Shown: positions 9,799 to 18,179, numbered from the stretch's first letter. The stretch is DNA of 64,000 bases from Ravibacter sp964559125 (GCA_964559125.1 CAZLGW010000022.1:33385-97384), one strand, 5' to 3'. A program made the numbers and translations. The notes: generated from the letters alone by a model not told the origin.

Positions 9799-9817
9799 AG
9801 CGCCGGTGGTTGGCGCT
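9799..9817 (-). terminator. Possible attenuator/terminator after the locus 1 sigma gene
   Basis: The 6-bp stem AGCGCC / GGCGCT around a 7-nt loop starts just past the sigma-factor stop codon. On the minus strand it is followed by GCCTGC and then six T residues. The stem is short and the T-run is displaced, so this is a weak call; it may reduce read-through from sigma into fecR. Confidence 0.35.
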
Positions 9818-9819
9818 AT

Positions 9820-10392
9820 CTATACAATCTGGGCCTTGAGGGCAGTAAGCGCCCTGAAAAGCAGGTTGGCAACCGATTGCCGGTTGATTTGCATGATCTC
9901 TGCTATTTTCTCGTTTTCGATACCCTCATAGTATTTGAGGAATACGGCTTCACGCTGTCGCTTAGGCAGGTCTTCTATAGCCGATCTCACTTTGCAGAGG
10001 TGATCGGCCTGTATCTCTTCCTCCACCATGGCGCCTTCTATAGTATGATAATCTGACAGGTGTCCAAAATCGTCCACGTTAAAGAATACGCGTGATTTAC
10101 CGGGCCGGCGAAATTCCTGGATAAGCTGGTTTCTGAGCGACTTCAGAAAATATAGTAAAACGAACTCCATCCGGATACGCCGCCGTTTGATCCATATAGA
10201 GATAAGCAATTCCTGGATGGTATCTTTAATAAAATCCCGGTCTCGGGTGAAATTGAAAGCATAGTTGAACAGCGACCGGTAAAGCCTGTCGGCCAGATGG
10301 CGGAACGCCACGCTATCGCCATCCTGCGATCTTTGCCATAGTTGCAGAAGCAGTTCATTTTCCCCGGCAATGCGTCGTTTTTGGTCTGTCAC
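9820..10392 (-). CDS. ECF RNA polymerase sigma factor, FecI-like (locus 1)
   Basis: 190 residues with region 2 (FNYAFNFTRDRDFIKDTIQELLISIWIKRR, interrupted by the usual variable segment) and region 4 (LPKRQREAVFLKYYEGIENEKIAEIMQINRQSVANLLFRAL), a helix-turn-helix for -35 recognition. The only start giving the full region 2 is GTG at 10392. It is paired with the FecR anti-sigma downstream and predicted to drive the SusCD-hydrolase genes. It belongs to the Bacteroidota FecI-like group whose members end shortly after region 4. Confidence 0.92.
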   Translation of the reverse strand: MTDQKRRIAGENELLLQLWQRSQDGDSVAFRHLADRLYRSLFNYAFNFTRDRDFIKDTIQELLISIWIKRRRIRMEFVLLYFLKSLRNQLIQEFRRPGKSRVFFNVDDFGHLSDYHTIEGAMVEEEIQADHLCKVRSAIEDLPKRQREAVFLKYYEGIENEKIAEIMQINRQSVANLLFRALTALKAQIV

Positions 10393-10806
10393 AAGCTATT
10401 AACTGATAAAACTAAAAGAGGTATTCAGCACATTATCAACCCGAAATCAGTTTCAAGATAGAATAAAATTTTGATTTTACATCGGTTGGTGAAATTTATT
10501 TAATGTAAATTGATACACCAGACAGACCTGTATTCGGACTGCAGCGCCCTGTCCGACTTTCTTTTCCGCGTTGCTTATAACAATCCGGGTTTGCGACAGT
10601 TTAAAGCGGGAACGGGGCCCGGGGTCGTAGTATACTTATTTTCAATTTATTACCTGCTGCACAAAACGAAATCAGCTTAAAAAAACAGTGTTTGCAGCTT
10701 CTGAAAGCATTTTTTTTCAGGCAAAGCGTCCGGGATATGGCTTTTAACTAAAAGCTCTTTACTATCTTTGCCGTATTAAAATACCCTCTTCTTTAAACAC
10801 AACGTT
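10393..10806. other. Divergent intergenic region between sigma factor and zinc-ribbon genes
   Basis: 414 bp without a coding frame I can support. It must hold the promoter for the minus-strand sigma gene, although no clear TAnnTTTG copy was found on that strand, and it holds a plus-strand -7 element near its right end. The AT-rich stretches at about 10440-10520 and 10670-10760 are typical promoter DNA. No tRNA or clear structured RNA was recognised. Confidence 0.5.
10763..10770 (+). promoter_or_regulatory. Bacteroidota -7 promoter element (TATCTTTG) for the zinc-ribbon gene
   Basis: TATCTTTG matches the TAnnTTTG consensus of the primary Bacteroidota sigma factor. It lies 36 bp upstream of the ATG at 10807, giving a short 5' leader. 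A good -33 TTTG was not found at the usual spacing. Confidence 0.55.
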
Positions 10807-10956
10807 ATGTCTCCCAATTTCAGAAAGTGCCCTTATTGTGGCTCTTCCTCAATCGATCGTCTTCGTCGTCCGCTCTGGCTCAGGATGATAGTCATTCCGA
10901 CCAGATACTACCGTTGCGAATGGTGTCTCGGGCGCTTTATCAGGTTGGGGAAGTAA
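10807..10956 (+). CDS. 49-residue zinc-ribbon protein
   Basis: A very small gene: ATG at 10807, TAA at 10954. The peptide begins MSPNFRKCPYCGSSSIDR and ends RYYRCEWCLGRFIRLGK. Two CxxC knuckles (Cys8/Cys11 and Cys37/Cys40) separated by 25 residues form a classic treble-clef or zinc-ribbon metal site, with many basic residues between, so nucleic-acid or protein binding is possible. A -7 promoter element lies just upstream. Its function is unknown; similar orphan zinc ribbons are widespread in Cytophagales. It is convergent with the sialidase-fold gene. Confidence 0.7.
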   Translation: MSPNFRKCPYCGSSSIDRLRRPLWLRMIVIPTRYYRCEWCLGRFIRLGK

Positions 10957-10977
10957 GAAGAGCAAGAGTAGGTTCGC

Positions 10978-11005
10978 CCCGAACCGGCAGTTCTACCGGT
11001 TCGGG
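10978..11005. terminator. GC-rich hairpin at the convergent junction
   Basis: Perfect 10-bp stem CCCGAACCGG / CCGGTTCGGG with an 8-nt loop. It overlaps the last codons of the sialidase-fold gene, whose stop codon (10993-10995) lies in the loop. It sits 22 bp after the zinc-ribbon stop codon. No T-run follows on either strand, so termination is inferred only from its strength and position. Confidence 0.4.
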
Positions 11006-12246
11006 CGTTCCCACAGAATCCTCGCAACGTAAACACTGCCATCGCTGCCATATTTTTCAACTCCTTTCGGCTGCATCCATTCCGATACCGTCACCCAGGT
11101 TTCATCCGGACTAACCTCAGTCACGCCAAAATTGCCGAGCCTTGCACCACGTTCGGGTACCAGTATCCGTTCAGTCTCCTTAATCACGCATAGTTTTTCG
11201 GGATCGACCTCCGCCATAAAAAGAGGCGCCCTGTGACGGAAAACATGATCGTTGCCGGCGCCGCGGCGGGTATACACCAGGAAGAGCCCGTCACGGTGCG
11301 TTACCCAGTGCTGCTGTGTGTTGTAATTACCCAGCTCGGTTCCGTCGTCGAATTTCCAGGACCGGATTTCCTCAAAATTCAACCCGTCTGTGCTTCGCGT
11401 CACGTACCCGCATGCATCGTTCCTTATAGTAAGAAAATAGCGGCCGGCATACCGCGTGATAGACGGTTCATGCAACCCGCGGGTCTTATCGCCGACGGAC
11501 AACTCCGTACCATGCTCCCGGTACCGGAGGATTTCCCCGTCGAAGGTACACAGGGAGACTGCCACCCTTGAGTTATCTCCGGGCGGAGTGAAATAAAACG
11601 GCAGCAGGATCGTACCGTCGGGAAGGTCGTAACGTTGTACGCAGCCCGCCCCTGCATTGTAGAATTTGCGGGGATCGGGCATCTCCATTTTCCGCCATTC
11701 AGCCCAGCCTTTCTCCTTTGGGTCATAAACCGAAAACCCCGTATGGCGCGGTCTCTGATGTGAAACTTTCCAGTCGGGCGTGTACACCACACTGTGCCCG
11801 ATGCCGAGCAATTTCCCCGATTTCCGGTGGTATCCGGGCCAGTAATCGCTGATAGCAACAGGTCTTCTGACTCCTTCAATCGTTTCCTCCCGCGGGCTCA
11901 GCGTTTCTACAGGATAAGGCCCCGTCCAATGTCCGCCGAGGTCACCGGAGTGCATCCCTGACGTCTGCCTGAATACATCGCTACCCGCCAGATCGAGCAG
12001 GCTCATGGTCATAACGGCCAGGGGAGCCCCATCCCTCCCCTCTCCGGGTATTATGCCTACCCTGGGATGAGTCCAGCATTTTTCTCCATCAAACAGTCGC
12101 GTGACGGTATCCAGCTCAAGGTTATATTCCGGGGCAGCCCCGGCTTTTTTTCCACTTCCCCGAAACTGCCTTCCCAAAACCGGTAAGCTCATCAGTGAAA
12201 CGCTGTATTTTAACGATGATAAGAGAAATTGCCGGCGATTGTTCAT
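10993..12246 (-). CDS. Sialidase-fold (BNR-type) exported protein
   Basis: 417 residues. The N-terminus MNNRRQFLLSSLKYSVSLMSL carries the twin arginine and hydrophobic stretch of a Tat-type signal. The body is a predicted beta-propeller with sialidase-superfamily features: repeated aromatic/Gly-rich blades and a degenerate Asp-box-like STDGLNF. The name means the fold; real sialidase activity is not shown, since the conserved arginine triad cannot be placed with certainty. Its gene is upstream of, but on the same strand as, the sigma-FecR-SusCD genes and separated from them by the divergent zinc-ribbon gene. Confidence 0.72.
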   Translation of the reverse strand: MNNRRQFLLSSLKYSVSLMSLPVLGRQFRGSGKKAGAAPEYNLELDTVTRLFDGEKCWTHPRVGIIPGEGRDGAPLAVMTMSLLDLAGSDVFRQTSGMHSGDLGGHWTGPYPVETLSPREETIEGVRRPVAISDYWPGYHRKSGKLLGIGHSVVYTPDWKVSHQRPRHTGFSVYDPKEKGWAEWRKMEMPDPRKFYNAGAGCVQRYDLPDGTILLPFYFTPPGDNSRVAVSLCTFDGEILRYREHGTELSVGDKTRGLHEPSITRYAGRYFLTIRNDACGYVTRSTDGLNFEEIRSWKFDDGTELGNYNTQQHWVTHRDGLFLVYTRRGAGNDHVFRHRAPLFMAEVDPEKLCVIKETERILVPERGARLGNFGVTEVSPDETWVTVSEWMQPKGVEKYGSDGSVYVARILWERPNR

Positions 12247-12352
12247 AGTTTTCTCTGAATAGATTAAAGGTAAATTCTCCTAAAAGAAGCTATTTCATTA
12301 ATTTGGAGGAATTGAAAGAAGTCTGCAGATTCAAGGTAAAAGGGTCGGCTGA

Positions 12353-12829
12353 TCACAAACCTTTTTTCAGCCGGTCGATCATCAGGATGGCACGGTCGAT
12401 ACGGGTCTGAATCGTCCTGCCATTGTTGATATAGTAAAGAATGCCCCGCTGAACGCCTGGTTTCGCTGCATGGAACACCCGGCTTCCCTCCTCGTCAATA
12501 GCCAGCAATTCAACCAGTTCTTCCGGCATTGGTCGTCCGTAAGCACTGGGATCGGGACGAAGCGATACTACTACTTTCTGGTCCAGGCGGAGTTTCCCCG
12601 CCTTCCTGACCGGCGTACCGACACTGATTTCGAAAGTACCGTTTCCTTTCGGCCTCAATGCGCAGTGAAATTCCTCTCCACCTTCTATCGAGCACAGCAG
12701 GCGTAGATTACGAGGGTTCGAAAAATGACAGGAAGCTTCAGCAGGGACATCTATATAATGGCCCCTGAAGCCTTCGTGTCTTCTTATTACCGACCCGAAG
12801 CGAATAACATCAGGCTGATCGCTTTCCAT
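12353..12829 (-). CDS. YdeI/OmpD-associated-like protein (DUF1905-like plus OmdA-like)
   Basis: 158 residues with two parts. The N-terminal half is a small beta-barrel (FRGHYIDVPAE ... GTFEISVGTPVRKAGKL ... VVVSLRPD), resembling DUF1905. The C-terminal helical tail (PGVQRGILYYINNGRTIQTR, then IDRAILMIDRLKKGL) resembles the OmdA/bacteriocin-protection family. Its biochemical role is not established. It follows the RidA gene by 18 bp and is probably co-transcribed with it. Confidence 0.6.
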   Translation of the reverse strand: MESDQPDVIRFGSVIRRHEGFRGHYIDVPAEASCHFSNPRNLRLLCSIEGGEEFHCALRPKGNGTFEISVGTPVRKAGKLRLDQKVVVSLRPDPSAYGRPMPEELVELLAIDEEGSRVFHAAKPGVQRGILYYINNGRTIQTRIDRAILMIDRLKKGL

Positions 12830-12847
12830 GGTCAGGCCAGCAGGTTG

Positions 12848-13246
12848 TTATTCTATAATTGCCGAAAACTCGATCTCAACAAGGTATTCCGGAGCGACAA
12901 GGCGGCTGATCTCATAGATACCCGTCACCGGCTTAATCTCCGAAAAGAAATGCCCGTGAGCATTCGCGATATCGTCGAACTTTGAAATATCGGTCGTAAA
13001 GATACGTGTCCGGATCACATCCTTCAGCCCCACACCCAGGTCTTCAAGCACGGTGCTGATACGCTCAATGATATTGTATGTCTGGGCGTAGGCGTCATCG
13101 GCCTTCACCTTGTCGCCGTCTACAATAGCGACGGTACCCGATACCTCGATCATGTTCCCGATCCTTACCGCCCTGCAATATCCCATCCTGCCTTCCCAGG
13201 GAGAGCCGCCGGAGACCGAATGCCTTAATTTCAAATGTGCTGTCAT
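12848..13246 (-). CDS. ridA: RidA-family enamine/imine deaminase-like protein (YjgF/YER057c/UK114)
   Basis: 132 residues, somewhat longer than classical RidA. The trimeric-barrel signatures are present: the N-terminal PWEGRMGYCRAVRIGNMIEV region, the middle YNIIERISTVLEDLGVGLKDVIRTRIF with the conserved Arg of the active site, and a C-terminal PEYLVEIEFSAI with the conserved Glu. The family hydrolyses reactive 2-aminoacrylate and other imines, though divergent members can have other substrates. It is preceded by a -7 promoter element and heads a two-gene unit with the YdeI-like gene. Confidence 0.85.
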   Translation of the reverse strand: MTAHLKLRHSVSGGSPWEGRMGYCRAVRIGNMIEVSGTVAIVDGDKVKADDAYAQTYNIIERISTVLEDLGVGLKDVIRTRIFTTDISKFDDIANAHGHFFSEIKPVTGIYEISRLVAPEYLVEIEFSAIIE

Positions 13247-13272
13247 CGATTTTATGTTAGGATTTGATCTTC

Positions 13273-13280
13273 CAAATATA
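13273..13280 (-). promoter_or_regulatory. -7 promoter element (TATATTTG) for the RidA gene
   Basis: CAAATATA on the plus strand reads TATATTTG on the minus strand, matching TAnnTTTG. It lies 26 bp upstream of the ATG at 13246, a spacing compatible with a very short leader. A -33 element at consensus distance is not evident. Confidence 0.5.
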
Positions 13281-13444
13281 AAATGAATCTACTCAAAAAT
13301 ATGCTTGTCCTTGCCGCTCCTTTAAAACAGGCTGCATACCCGTAAAATTTTCTGCCTATACCATGCAACAGTAATTCAGTCATGCCGTGTCTTTACTATC
13401 GAACGGGTACCTGAATTGTTAAAGCTTTTCGACATATAATCTTT

Positions 13445-14095
13445 ATGAAACCATTTGCATTAGCACTTTTAGCCGGGTCTATCCTCGTGGGTGGGCTATC
13501 CGGCTGCAAACAGGAAACTCCTGAAAAAGAAGAAACAGACATTTGGGACAAATCAGCGGTGGAGCATGTTCTGAAAAAAACGATGTGGCGTGTAGAGAAA
13601 GTCTTTAAGGTAACGGGTTCGGAAGTGGTCGATCTTGAAAACGACCCGGGGTTCGACAACAAATACTTTGATTACAGAAAGTCCATATTGCTGACTTTCA
13701 ATGATACCGGCGTCGACATGCTGGAAAGTCAGCCGATGACAGGAAGCCCAAAATTCAGGGAAGGAGCTGAAACCTACGAGTTTACAAACCGGCTGACCCG
13801 GCCGACTAACGTAAGCTACCAATGGGACGATACGCGCCAGACCATGATAGCAAAATCGGGATCACCGGCGGGCTTTCTTGATGTCCCTGTCGGGTTCTCG
13901 GGGGTGCTGGATAAGTCCAGTATCGTAACATACAGCACCTACCAGGAAGAGGAGCAGGCCGAAAAATCTTCCGGTATTGTATTCGAAGTGGAAACGGGTA
14001 ACTCTGTCGTTTACAAATACTATCTCAAGCCCGTATGGTATTATGAAACGACGCCTGATGCAACAAATATGTATCGCTATGTTGTATTTCCGTAA
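13445..14095 (+). CDS. Hypothetical lipoprotein
   Basis: 216 residues. The signal peptide MKPFALALLAGSILVGGLSGC gives Cys21 as the lipidated residue. The mature protein is rich in beta-prone and aromatic stretches (MWRVEKVFKV, KYFDYRKSILLTFNDTGVD, VYKYYLKPVWYYET) with a lipocalin-like flavour, but I do not recognise a family. It overlaps the next lipoprotein gene by 17 bp in another frame, so the two are translationally linked and probably precede the ECF sigma gene in one operon. Confidence 0.75.
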   Translation: MKPFALALLAGSILVGGLSGCKQETPEKEETDIWDKSAVEHVLKKTMWRVEKVFKVTGSEVVDLENDPGFDNKYFDYRKSILLTFNDTGVDMLESQPMTGSPKFREGAETYEFTNRLTRPTNVSYQWDDTRQTMIAKSGSPAGFLDVPVGFSGVLDKSSIVTYSTYQEEEQAEKSSGIVFEVETGNSVVYKYYLKPVWYYETTPDATNMYRYVVFP

Positions 14096-15011
14096 GGCAG
14101 GCTGCTTTTCTATAAGGAATATACAGTTTTTTTTCCTTGCTGTCCTGCTTGGTACAAACGCCTGCTCCCGGGTCGAAGACCAGCAGTTGGATTTTGTGAA
14201 AACACCGCCCGAAGCTATCATACAGCTGGTTAAAAGCCGGGTGCCCGACGCTGCGCAGATCAATTTTTCGCCCATTGTTCCGGGGAAGGTCTGGCTTGGC
14301 GTGACTTACAGCGCATCTAAAATCCACCACCTTGCCGTATCCCGGAAGGCTCTGCTCGTGCATCTAAGCAACTATGGGTCCGTTCCTCCGGAAGATATCG
14401 GAAACCTGATCCGGGGCCTGGATTTTCCCTACGGCATCTTTGGTGAAACAAGACAGGTACAGGATCCGGCGAACCCGGGTTACAGGGAGTTCCAGACTGT
14501 TTATGTGGTAAAAGGTGAAAGGTTTCTTGTGACCAGCAAGCCGGATCAGGGTAAAAATGGATATATAGATATAAATGTACATCCCAGGGCATATTCGCAG
14601 TTTGTATCCACGGATTTCGATGATCTGCCTTCGGGTATCCAGAAGCTGCCGGTCAGCAGGAACGGGTTTCAGAGGGTGACTATTACAGAAGAGGGAAACG
14701 GGGTTGTTTTCCAGCTTCAGTTCCGGGACGGGATCCTGGAAGTGAACGACGACCTTGAAATCCTTTATTCCGACCTGGGCGACGATATGATAGATATTGC
14801 CCGTACCGATGTGCCGGTCCGGATCAGTGAATGGATAGGCAGTAATCCGCCTGCGGCGAGCCTTAGCAACTTTTCGTGCAGGCAGTTCCGGTTTGGCGGC
14901 CAGGAGGGATATCGCGTAGTATTTCAGAACGAAACACAGAAATTGCATTTATTTTTCGATATTTCAGGAAAGCTTCGCTATCAGTACTTTACTGCTTCTA
15001 TTCCGGCCTGA
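14079..15011 (+). CDS. Hypothetical lipoprotein, possibly PepSY-like
   Basis: 310 residues from the ATG at 14079; the frame is open further upstream, but only this start puts a signal peptide at the N-terminus (MLYFRKAGCFSIRNIQFFFL, lipobox ending LLGTNAC). The mature part has repeated short beta/helix units (PEAIIQLVKSRVPDAAQINF near the start, REFQTVYVVKGERF in the middle, GYRVVFQNETQKLHLFFD at the end), which recall the PepSY-like/BLIP fold; this is a weak resemblance. It overlaps the lipoprotein gene before it by 17 bp and ends 4 bp before the sigma gene, a tight operon. Confidence 0.65.
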   Translation: MLYFRKAGCFSIRNIQFFFLAVLLGTNACSRVEDQQLDFVKTPPEAIIQLVKSRVPDAAQINFSPIVPGKVWLGVTYSASKIHHLAVSRKALLVHLSNYGSVPPEDIGNLIRGLDFPYGIFGETRQVQDPANPGYREFQTVYVVKGERFLVTSKPDQGKNGYIDINVHPRAYSQFVSTDFDDLPSGIQKLPVSRNGFQRVTITEEGNGVVFQLQFRDGILEVNDDLEILYSDLGDDMIDIARTDVPVRISEWIGSNPPAASLSNFSCRQFRFGGQEGYRVVFQNETQKLHLFFDISGKLRYQYFTASIPA

Positions 15012-15015
15012 TAAA

Positions 15016-15609
15016 ATGGAGAACGAGTCGTTAGGCAGCAATTTGAACCTGGTCTTGCTGGTGCGGGAATGCCAGCGGAGGGACCGGCGTGCTCAAAACC
15101 TGCTTTACGACCATTACAAGAAAAAGCTGTTCGGCATCTGCCTGCGCTACGCTGGGTCGACACCGGAAGCCGAACATATATTCCAGGATGCGTTCGTACG
15201 TATTTTCGATCGTATTTCGGAGCTGAAGAACCCGAAAAGTATCTCTTCCTGGGTAAAGTCGATCGTGATCCGTACGGCTATCAACCACTATCACCGGGAA
15301 ATCAAACCGCAAAAGGAACTGAACAGCCTGGAGCTGATCGGAAAGGAACCTGAAGACGTCAGCCTGCCTGATATCCTAAGCCAACTGGAAATGGAAGCGC
15401 TGGTAAAGGTAATCAACCGGCTTCCTGCCGGCTACCGGCTGGTAATCAACCTTTACCTGATCGACGGATATACGCATACAGAGATAGCGGAGATGCTGAA
15501 TATTTCGGAAGGAACGTCGCGGAGCCAGTTTTCGCGGGGGAAAAACGCGCTGATAAAAGAACTTGTTCAAAACGGATATTACTATGAGTCCATCCGGCAA
15601 AACCCATGA
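15016..15609 (+). CDS. ECF RNA polymerase sigma factor
   Basis: 197 residues. Region 2 is clear (LLYDHYKKKLFGICLRYAGS, EAEHIFQDAFVRIFDRIS) and region 4 has the helix-turn-helix (LPAGYRLVINLYLIDGYTHT then EIAEMLNISEGTSRSQFSRG). It differs from the FecI-like factors elsewhere in the window and is of the type often paired in Bacteroidota with a gene for a membrane-anchored barrel protein. It overlaps that gene by 26 bp, so the two are probably translated together. No FecR or SusC is near. Confidence 0.9.
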   Translation: MENESLGSNLNLVLLVRECQRRDRRAQNLLYDHYKKKLFGICLRYAGSTPEAEHIFQDAFVRIFDRISELKNPKSISSWVKSIVIRTAINHYHREIKPQKELNSLELIGKEPEDVSLPDILSQLEMEALVKVINRLPAGYRLVINLYLIDGYTHTEIAEMLNISEGTSRSQFSRGKNALIKELVQNGYYYESIRQNP

Positions 15610-16657
15610 CGACAAAATGAGGGGCCTTCTTCGCGACAGGTTTGAAAATTTTGAGCCTGAAGCACCGGAGCTTTTCGATACTATAGCAGGTGCCCGGCAT
15701 ACGGCTGCAAAGCGGGATGGACATTGGTATATACCCGGAATGATCTCCGTTATGCTGCTGCTTAGCTACCCCGTAAATGAGCAGTTGCTTTCTCACAGGG
15801 TAAATGTGGTACCTGAACAGGCCTACCTACCGGAACCGGCCGCTGCAAAACCTGTAAATCAGCCTATTCGAAGGAGCGGACAGGGACATAAGGCAGAACT
15901 GCCGGTTACAACCCAGCGGGATATCCTGACCAAATCTGCATTAGCGCCGAATTATACAACGTTGTCGCCGCCCGCGATGAAATTTTCTTCGGGATTAACA
16001 ATACCGATAATAGCGCGTTTGGAGGGGCCACCGGAAGAAAAGCCGCGAATGAAAGAACGGGCCGGCCGGCTGTCAGTACATGGAGCGCTCGGAATGAACT
16101 ATACACAATACCTGCTGACGGTGCTTCCCCAGGAAAACCTGGCAATAGATAACCTGACCCTGGCCGATCCGGGCGACAGGGTCAACTGGCGGTTACAGGG
16201 TTCTGTAGGGATTGACTATGATCAATGGCAGCTCCGGATCAGTTACCAGGAATTCACACAAAAATTAAACTTCCTGGAGAACCGGGGCAATGCCCAGGTA
16301 GAATATTCGGATACCGGCCACTATACCGTAACACCCCTTGCCGCAGAGGTGTCGAGCCGGAAGAACTTCAGGGTCGCAGGCCTGTATCTGAGACGCCTCC
16401 AGCCTGTAAAGTCGACCGGGTTATACATCGGAGCCGGTGCAGGTTACCTGGTCGGGCTGAAGCGGGAGCACCAGGGGGTGTGGGGACAGGCGTTTGCCGG
16501 ACATCGCAAGCGCCTGTCGCCGACAATGGAGTTTTTCTACGAAACACAATTTAATTACAGCTTCAGGCCATTCAGGCTTACCGACCCTTCCCTGACCTTC
16601 TGGCCTTACCAGGTTGGACTGTCGGCAGGGATCAGGTGGAACGCGGAAAGGAACTAA
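15584..16657 (+). CDS. Single-span membrane protein with C-terminal beta-barrel domain, coupled to ECF sigma factor
   Basis: 357 residues from the ATG at 15584. A short charged N-terminal region (about 1-50, LLRDRFENFEPEAPELFDTI) is followed by one hydrophobic span (WYIPGMISVMLLLSYPV), a proline-rich linker of about 90 residues, and a C-terminal domain of alternating hydrophobic strands ending in W (GLSAGIRWNAERN) typical of an outer-membrane barrel. The overlap with the sigma gene and the cytosol-membrane-periplasm layout suggest an anti-sigma or sensing role, but no zinc-binding or FecR motif is seen. The topology is inferred from hydrophobicity. Confidence 0.65.
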   Translation: MSPSGKTHDDKMRGLLRDRFENFEPEAPELFDTIAGARHTAAKRDGHWYIPGMISVMLLLSYPVNEQLLSHRVNVVPEQAYLPEPAAAKPVNQPIRRSGQGHKAELPVTTQRDILTKSALAPNYTTLSPPAMKFSSGLTIPIIARLEGPPEEKPRMKERAGRLSVHGALGMNYTQYLLTVLPQENLAIDNLTLADPGDRVNWRLQGSVGIDYDQWQLRISYQEFTQKLNFLENRGNAQVEYSDTGHYTVTPLAAEVSSRKNFRVAGLYLRRLQPVKSTGLYIGAGAGYLVGLKREHQGVWGQAFAGHRKRLSPTMEFFYETQFNYSFRPFRLTDPSLTFWPYQVGLSAGIRWNAERN

Positions 16658-16772
16658 TGGGGGTAATAGACTGCGTCTGATCCTTTACTTTTCGTCCTGC
16701 TTTGTAAGCTTACCGCTTCGTGCAAAGAAGAGTGCGAACAGGAAATCCTGCCTACGAAGGGTATAAGGAATA

Positions 16773-17858
16773 TCATTCAGGAATTTTATAGATCACCGTA
16801 TTCATATTGACACCCGCCCCCATAGCGGCAAAGGCAATATATTTCCCCGGGGTGAGTGCCTGGTGTTCCATCTTTCCCTTCGACATCAGGTCGAACATGG
16901 TAGGCAGAGTCGCTACCGAGCTGTTGCCCAGCCAGGAAATCGTCATAGGCATGAAGTGTTCCGGTGGGCCTGCCAGACCATATAAATGGAAAAGTTCCCT
17001 GATAACTGCCTCATCCATCTTTTCATTTGCCTGGTGAATAAGTACTTTGTCAAGGTCAGAGGCACAAAGCCCTGCTTTATCCAGCGTTTCCTTTATTATA
17101 ACAGGTACTGTTTTCAGCACGCTTTCGTATAGCTTCCGGCCATTCATTTTTAAAAATAATGCATCGCCGTTGAAAGCCGGGTTGGCCGACGGGCCCATAT
17201 GCAAGACATAGGCGAGATCGAGGGCATAGGATTTAACCGTAGCGGCAAGCACCCCAACGGGACTATCGCTCCTGACCGTCTCCGCAATTACAGCCCCAGC
17301 GCCGTCTGCATAAATCATACTGTCCCTGTCGTGAGGGTCACATATTCTCGACAGGGTTTCGGCACCTATTATCATAACCTTTTTTGCCATCTCTGATTTC
17401 AGCAGGTTGTCTGCCTGGATCAGTCCCTGCAGCCATCCTGCGCATCCGAAGGGAAGGTCCAGCGCTACGGTAAGCGGGTTAAAAATTCTGAGTTGGTGTT
17501 TGACTCTTGAAGCAAGCGCCGGCACCAATTCACTGCGGGAATTACCGGCACGTATATCGCCGAAATTGTGCGCCACAATAATGTAGTCAAGACTTTCCGG
17601 GTCTGTCCCGGAAGAATCCAGCGCCTCCCTGGCTGCAAAAAAGGCTATGTCCGAGGCTACGACATCGTCTGTGACATAGCGGCGCTCCCTGATGCCTGTT
17701 ATTTTTTCAAATGTCTCGATAATACCGGCAATCGGCTTGGCAAGCCTGCTGCCATTCTGATCAAAAAAGACGTGGTCTGTGAAATCTCCGTTAAGGATAC
17801 GGCGGGGTGGTATATAACTGCCGCTACCAGTAATAATGGTGTAGTTCTGAAGCTTCAT
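16773..17858 (-). CDS. 3-oxoacyl-ACP synthase III-like enzyme (KAS III/FabH family)
   Basis: 361 residues of thiolase fold. The Cys-His-Asn triad can be placed: Cys139 in FGCAGW, His275 in IHQANEKM and Asn312 in LGNSSVAT. The enzyme would condense an acyl-CoA with malonyl-ACP. A longer N-terminal region and absence of other fatty-acid genes suggest one of the secondary FabH-like proteins rather than the housekeeping copy. It lies 66 bp downstream of the BON-protein gene on the same strand and near a desaturase, so lipid remodelling is plausible. Confidence 0.87.
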   Translation of the reverse strand: MKLQNYTIITGSGSYIPPRRILNGDFTDHVFFDQNGSRLAKPIAGIIETFEKITGIRERRYVTDDVVASDIAFFAAREALDSSGTDPESLDYIIVAHNFGDIRAGNSRSELVPALASRVKHQLRIFNPLTVALDLPFGCAGWLQGLIQADNLLKSEMAKKVMIIGAETLSRICDPHDRDSMIYADGAGAVIAETVRSDSPVGVLAATVKSYALDLAYVLHMGPSANPAFNGDALFLKMNGRKLYESVLKTVPVIIKETLDKAGLCASDLDKVLIHQANEKMDEAVIRELFHLYGLAGPPEHFMPMTISWLGNSSVATLPTMFDLMSKGKMEHQALTPGKYIAFAAMGAGVNMNTVIYKIPE

Positions 17859-17924
17859 GATACGATAAATCCGTTTATCCTCCCGAGCGAGAAACCTGAC
17901 TTATCAAGCTTCGGTTTTTGTCTT

Positions 17925-18179
17925 TTATTTTCGGAAAGTGATGTAACTGGCAACCATTTCCACAAAAGGGAATGCCCTTACGAATTTTTCGATTTCTTCT
18001 TTTTCTTCAGAAAGTAACACCGAACCCTCCAGGAATACTTTCCGGCCTACTACCTGGATTACCACATGCTTGCTGTTAAACCCTTTGTGATTGAACAAGG
18101 CCCTTCTCAGGTAGTTAGCCATATCCGGCGGAGCCTCGATGCCCTGCTCCTCCCGGAAATCTGTGTTATCGGTTATCAT
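17925..18179 (-). CDS. BON-domain protein
   Basis: 84 residues from the ATG at 18179 (MITDNTDFREEQ). A single BON domain: LRRALFNHKGFNSKHVVIQV, VGRKVFLEGSVLLSEEKEEI and a terminal strand (EMVASYITFRK). BON domains bind phospholipid membranes or act as small accessory modules in stress proteins; there is no signal peptide here. It is on the same strand as the cold-shock genes, 141 bp after the Csp gene. An upstream in-frame start at 18257 exists, but its extension is not domain-like. Confidence 0.72.
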   Translation of the reverse strand: MITDNTDFREEQGIEAPPDMANYLRRALFNHKGFNSKHVVIQVVGRKVFLEGSVLLSEEKEEIEKFVRAFPFVEMVASYITFRK

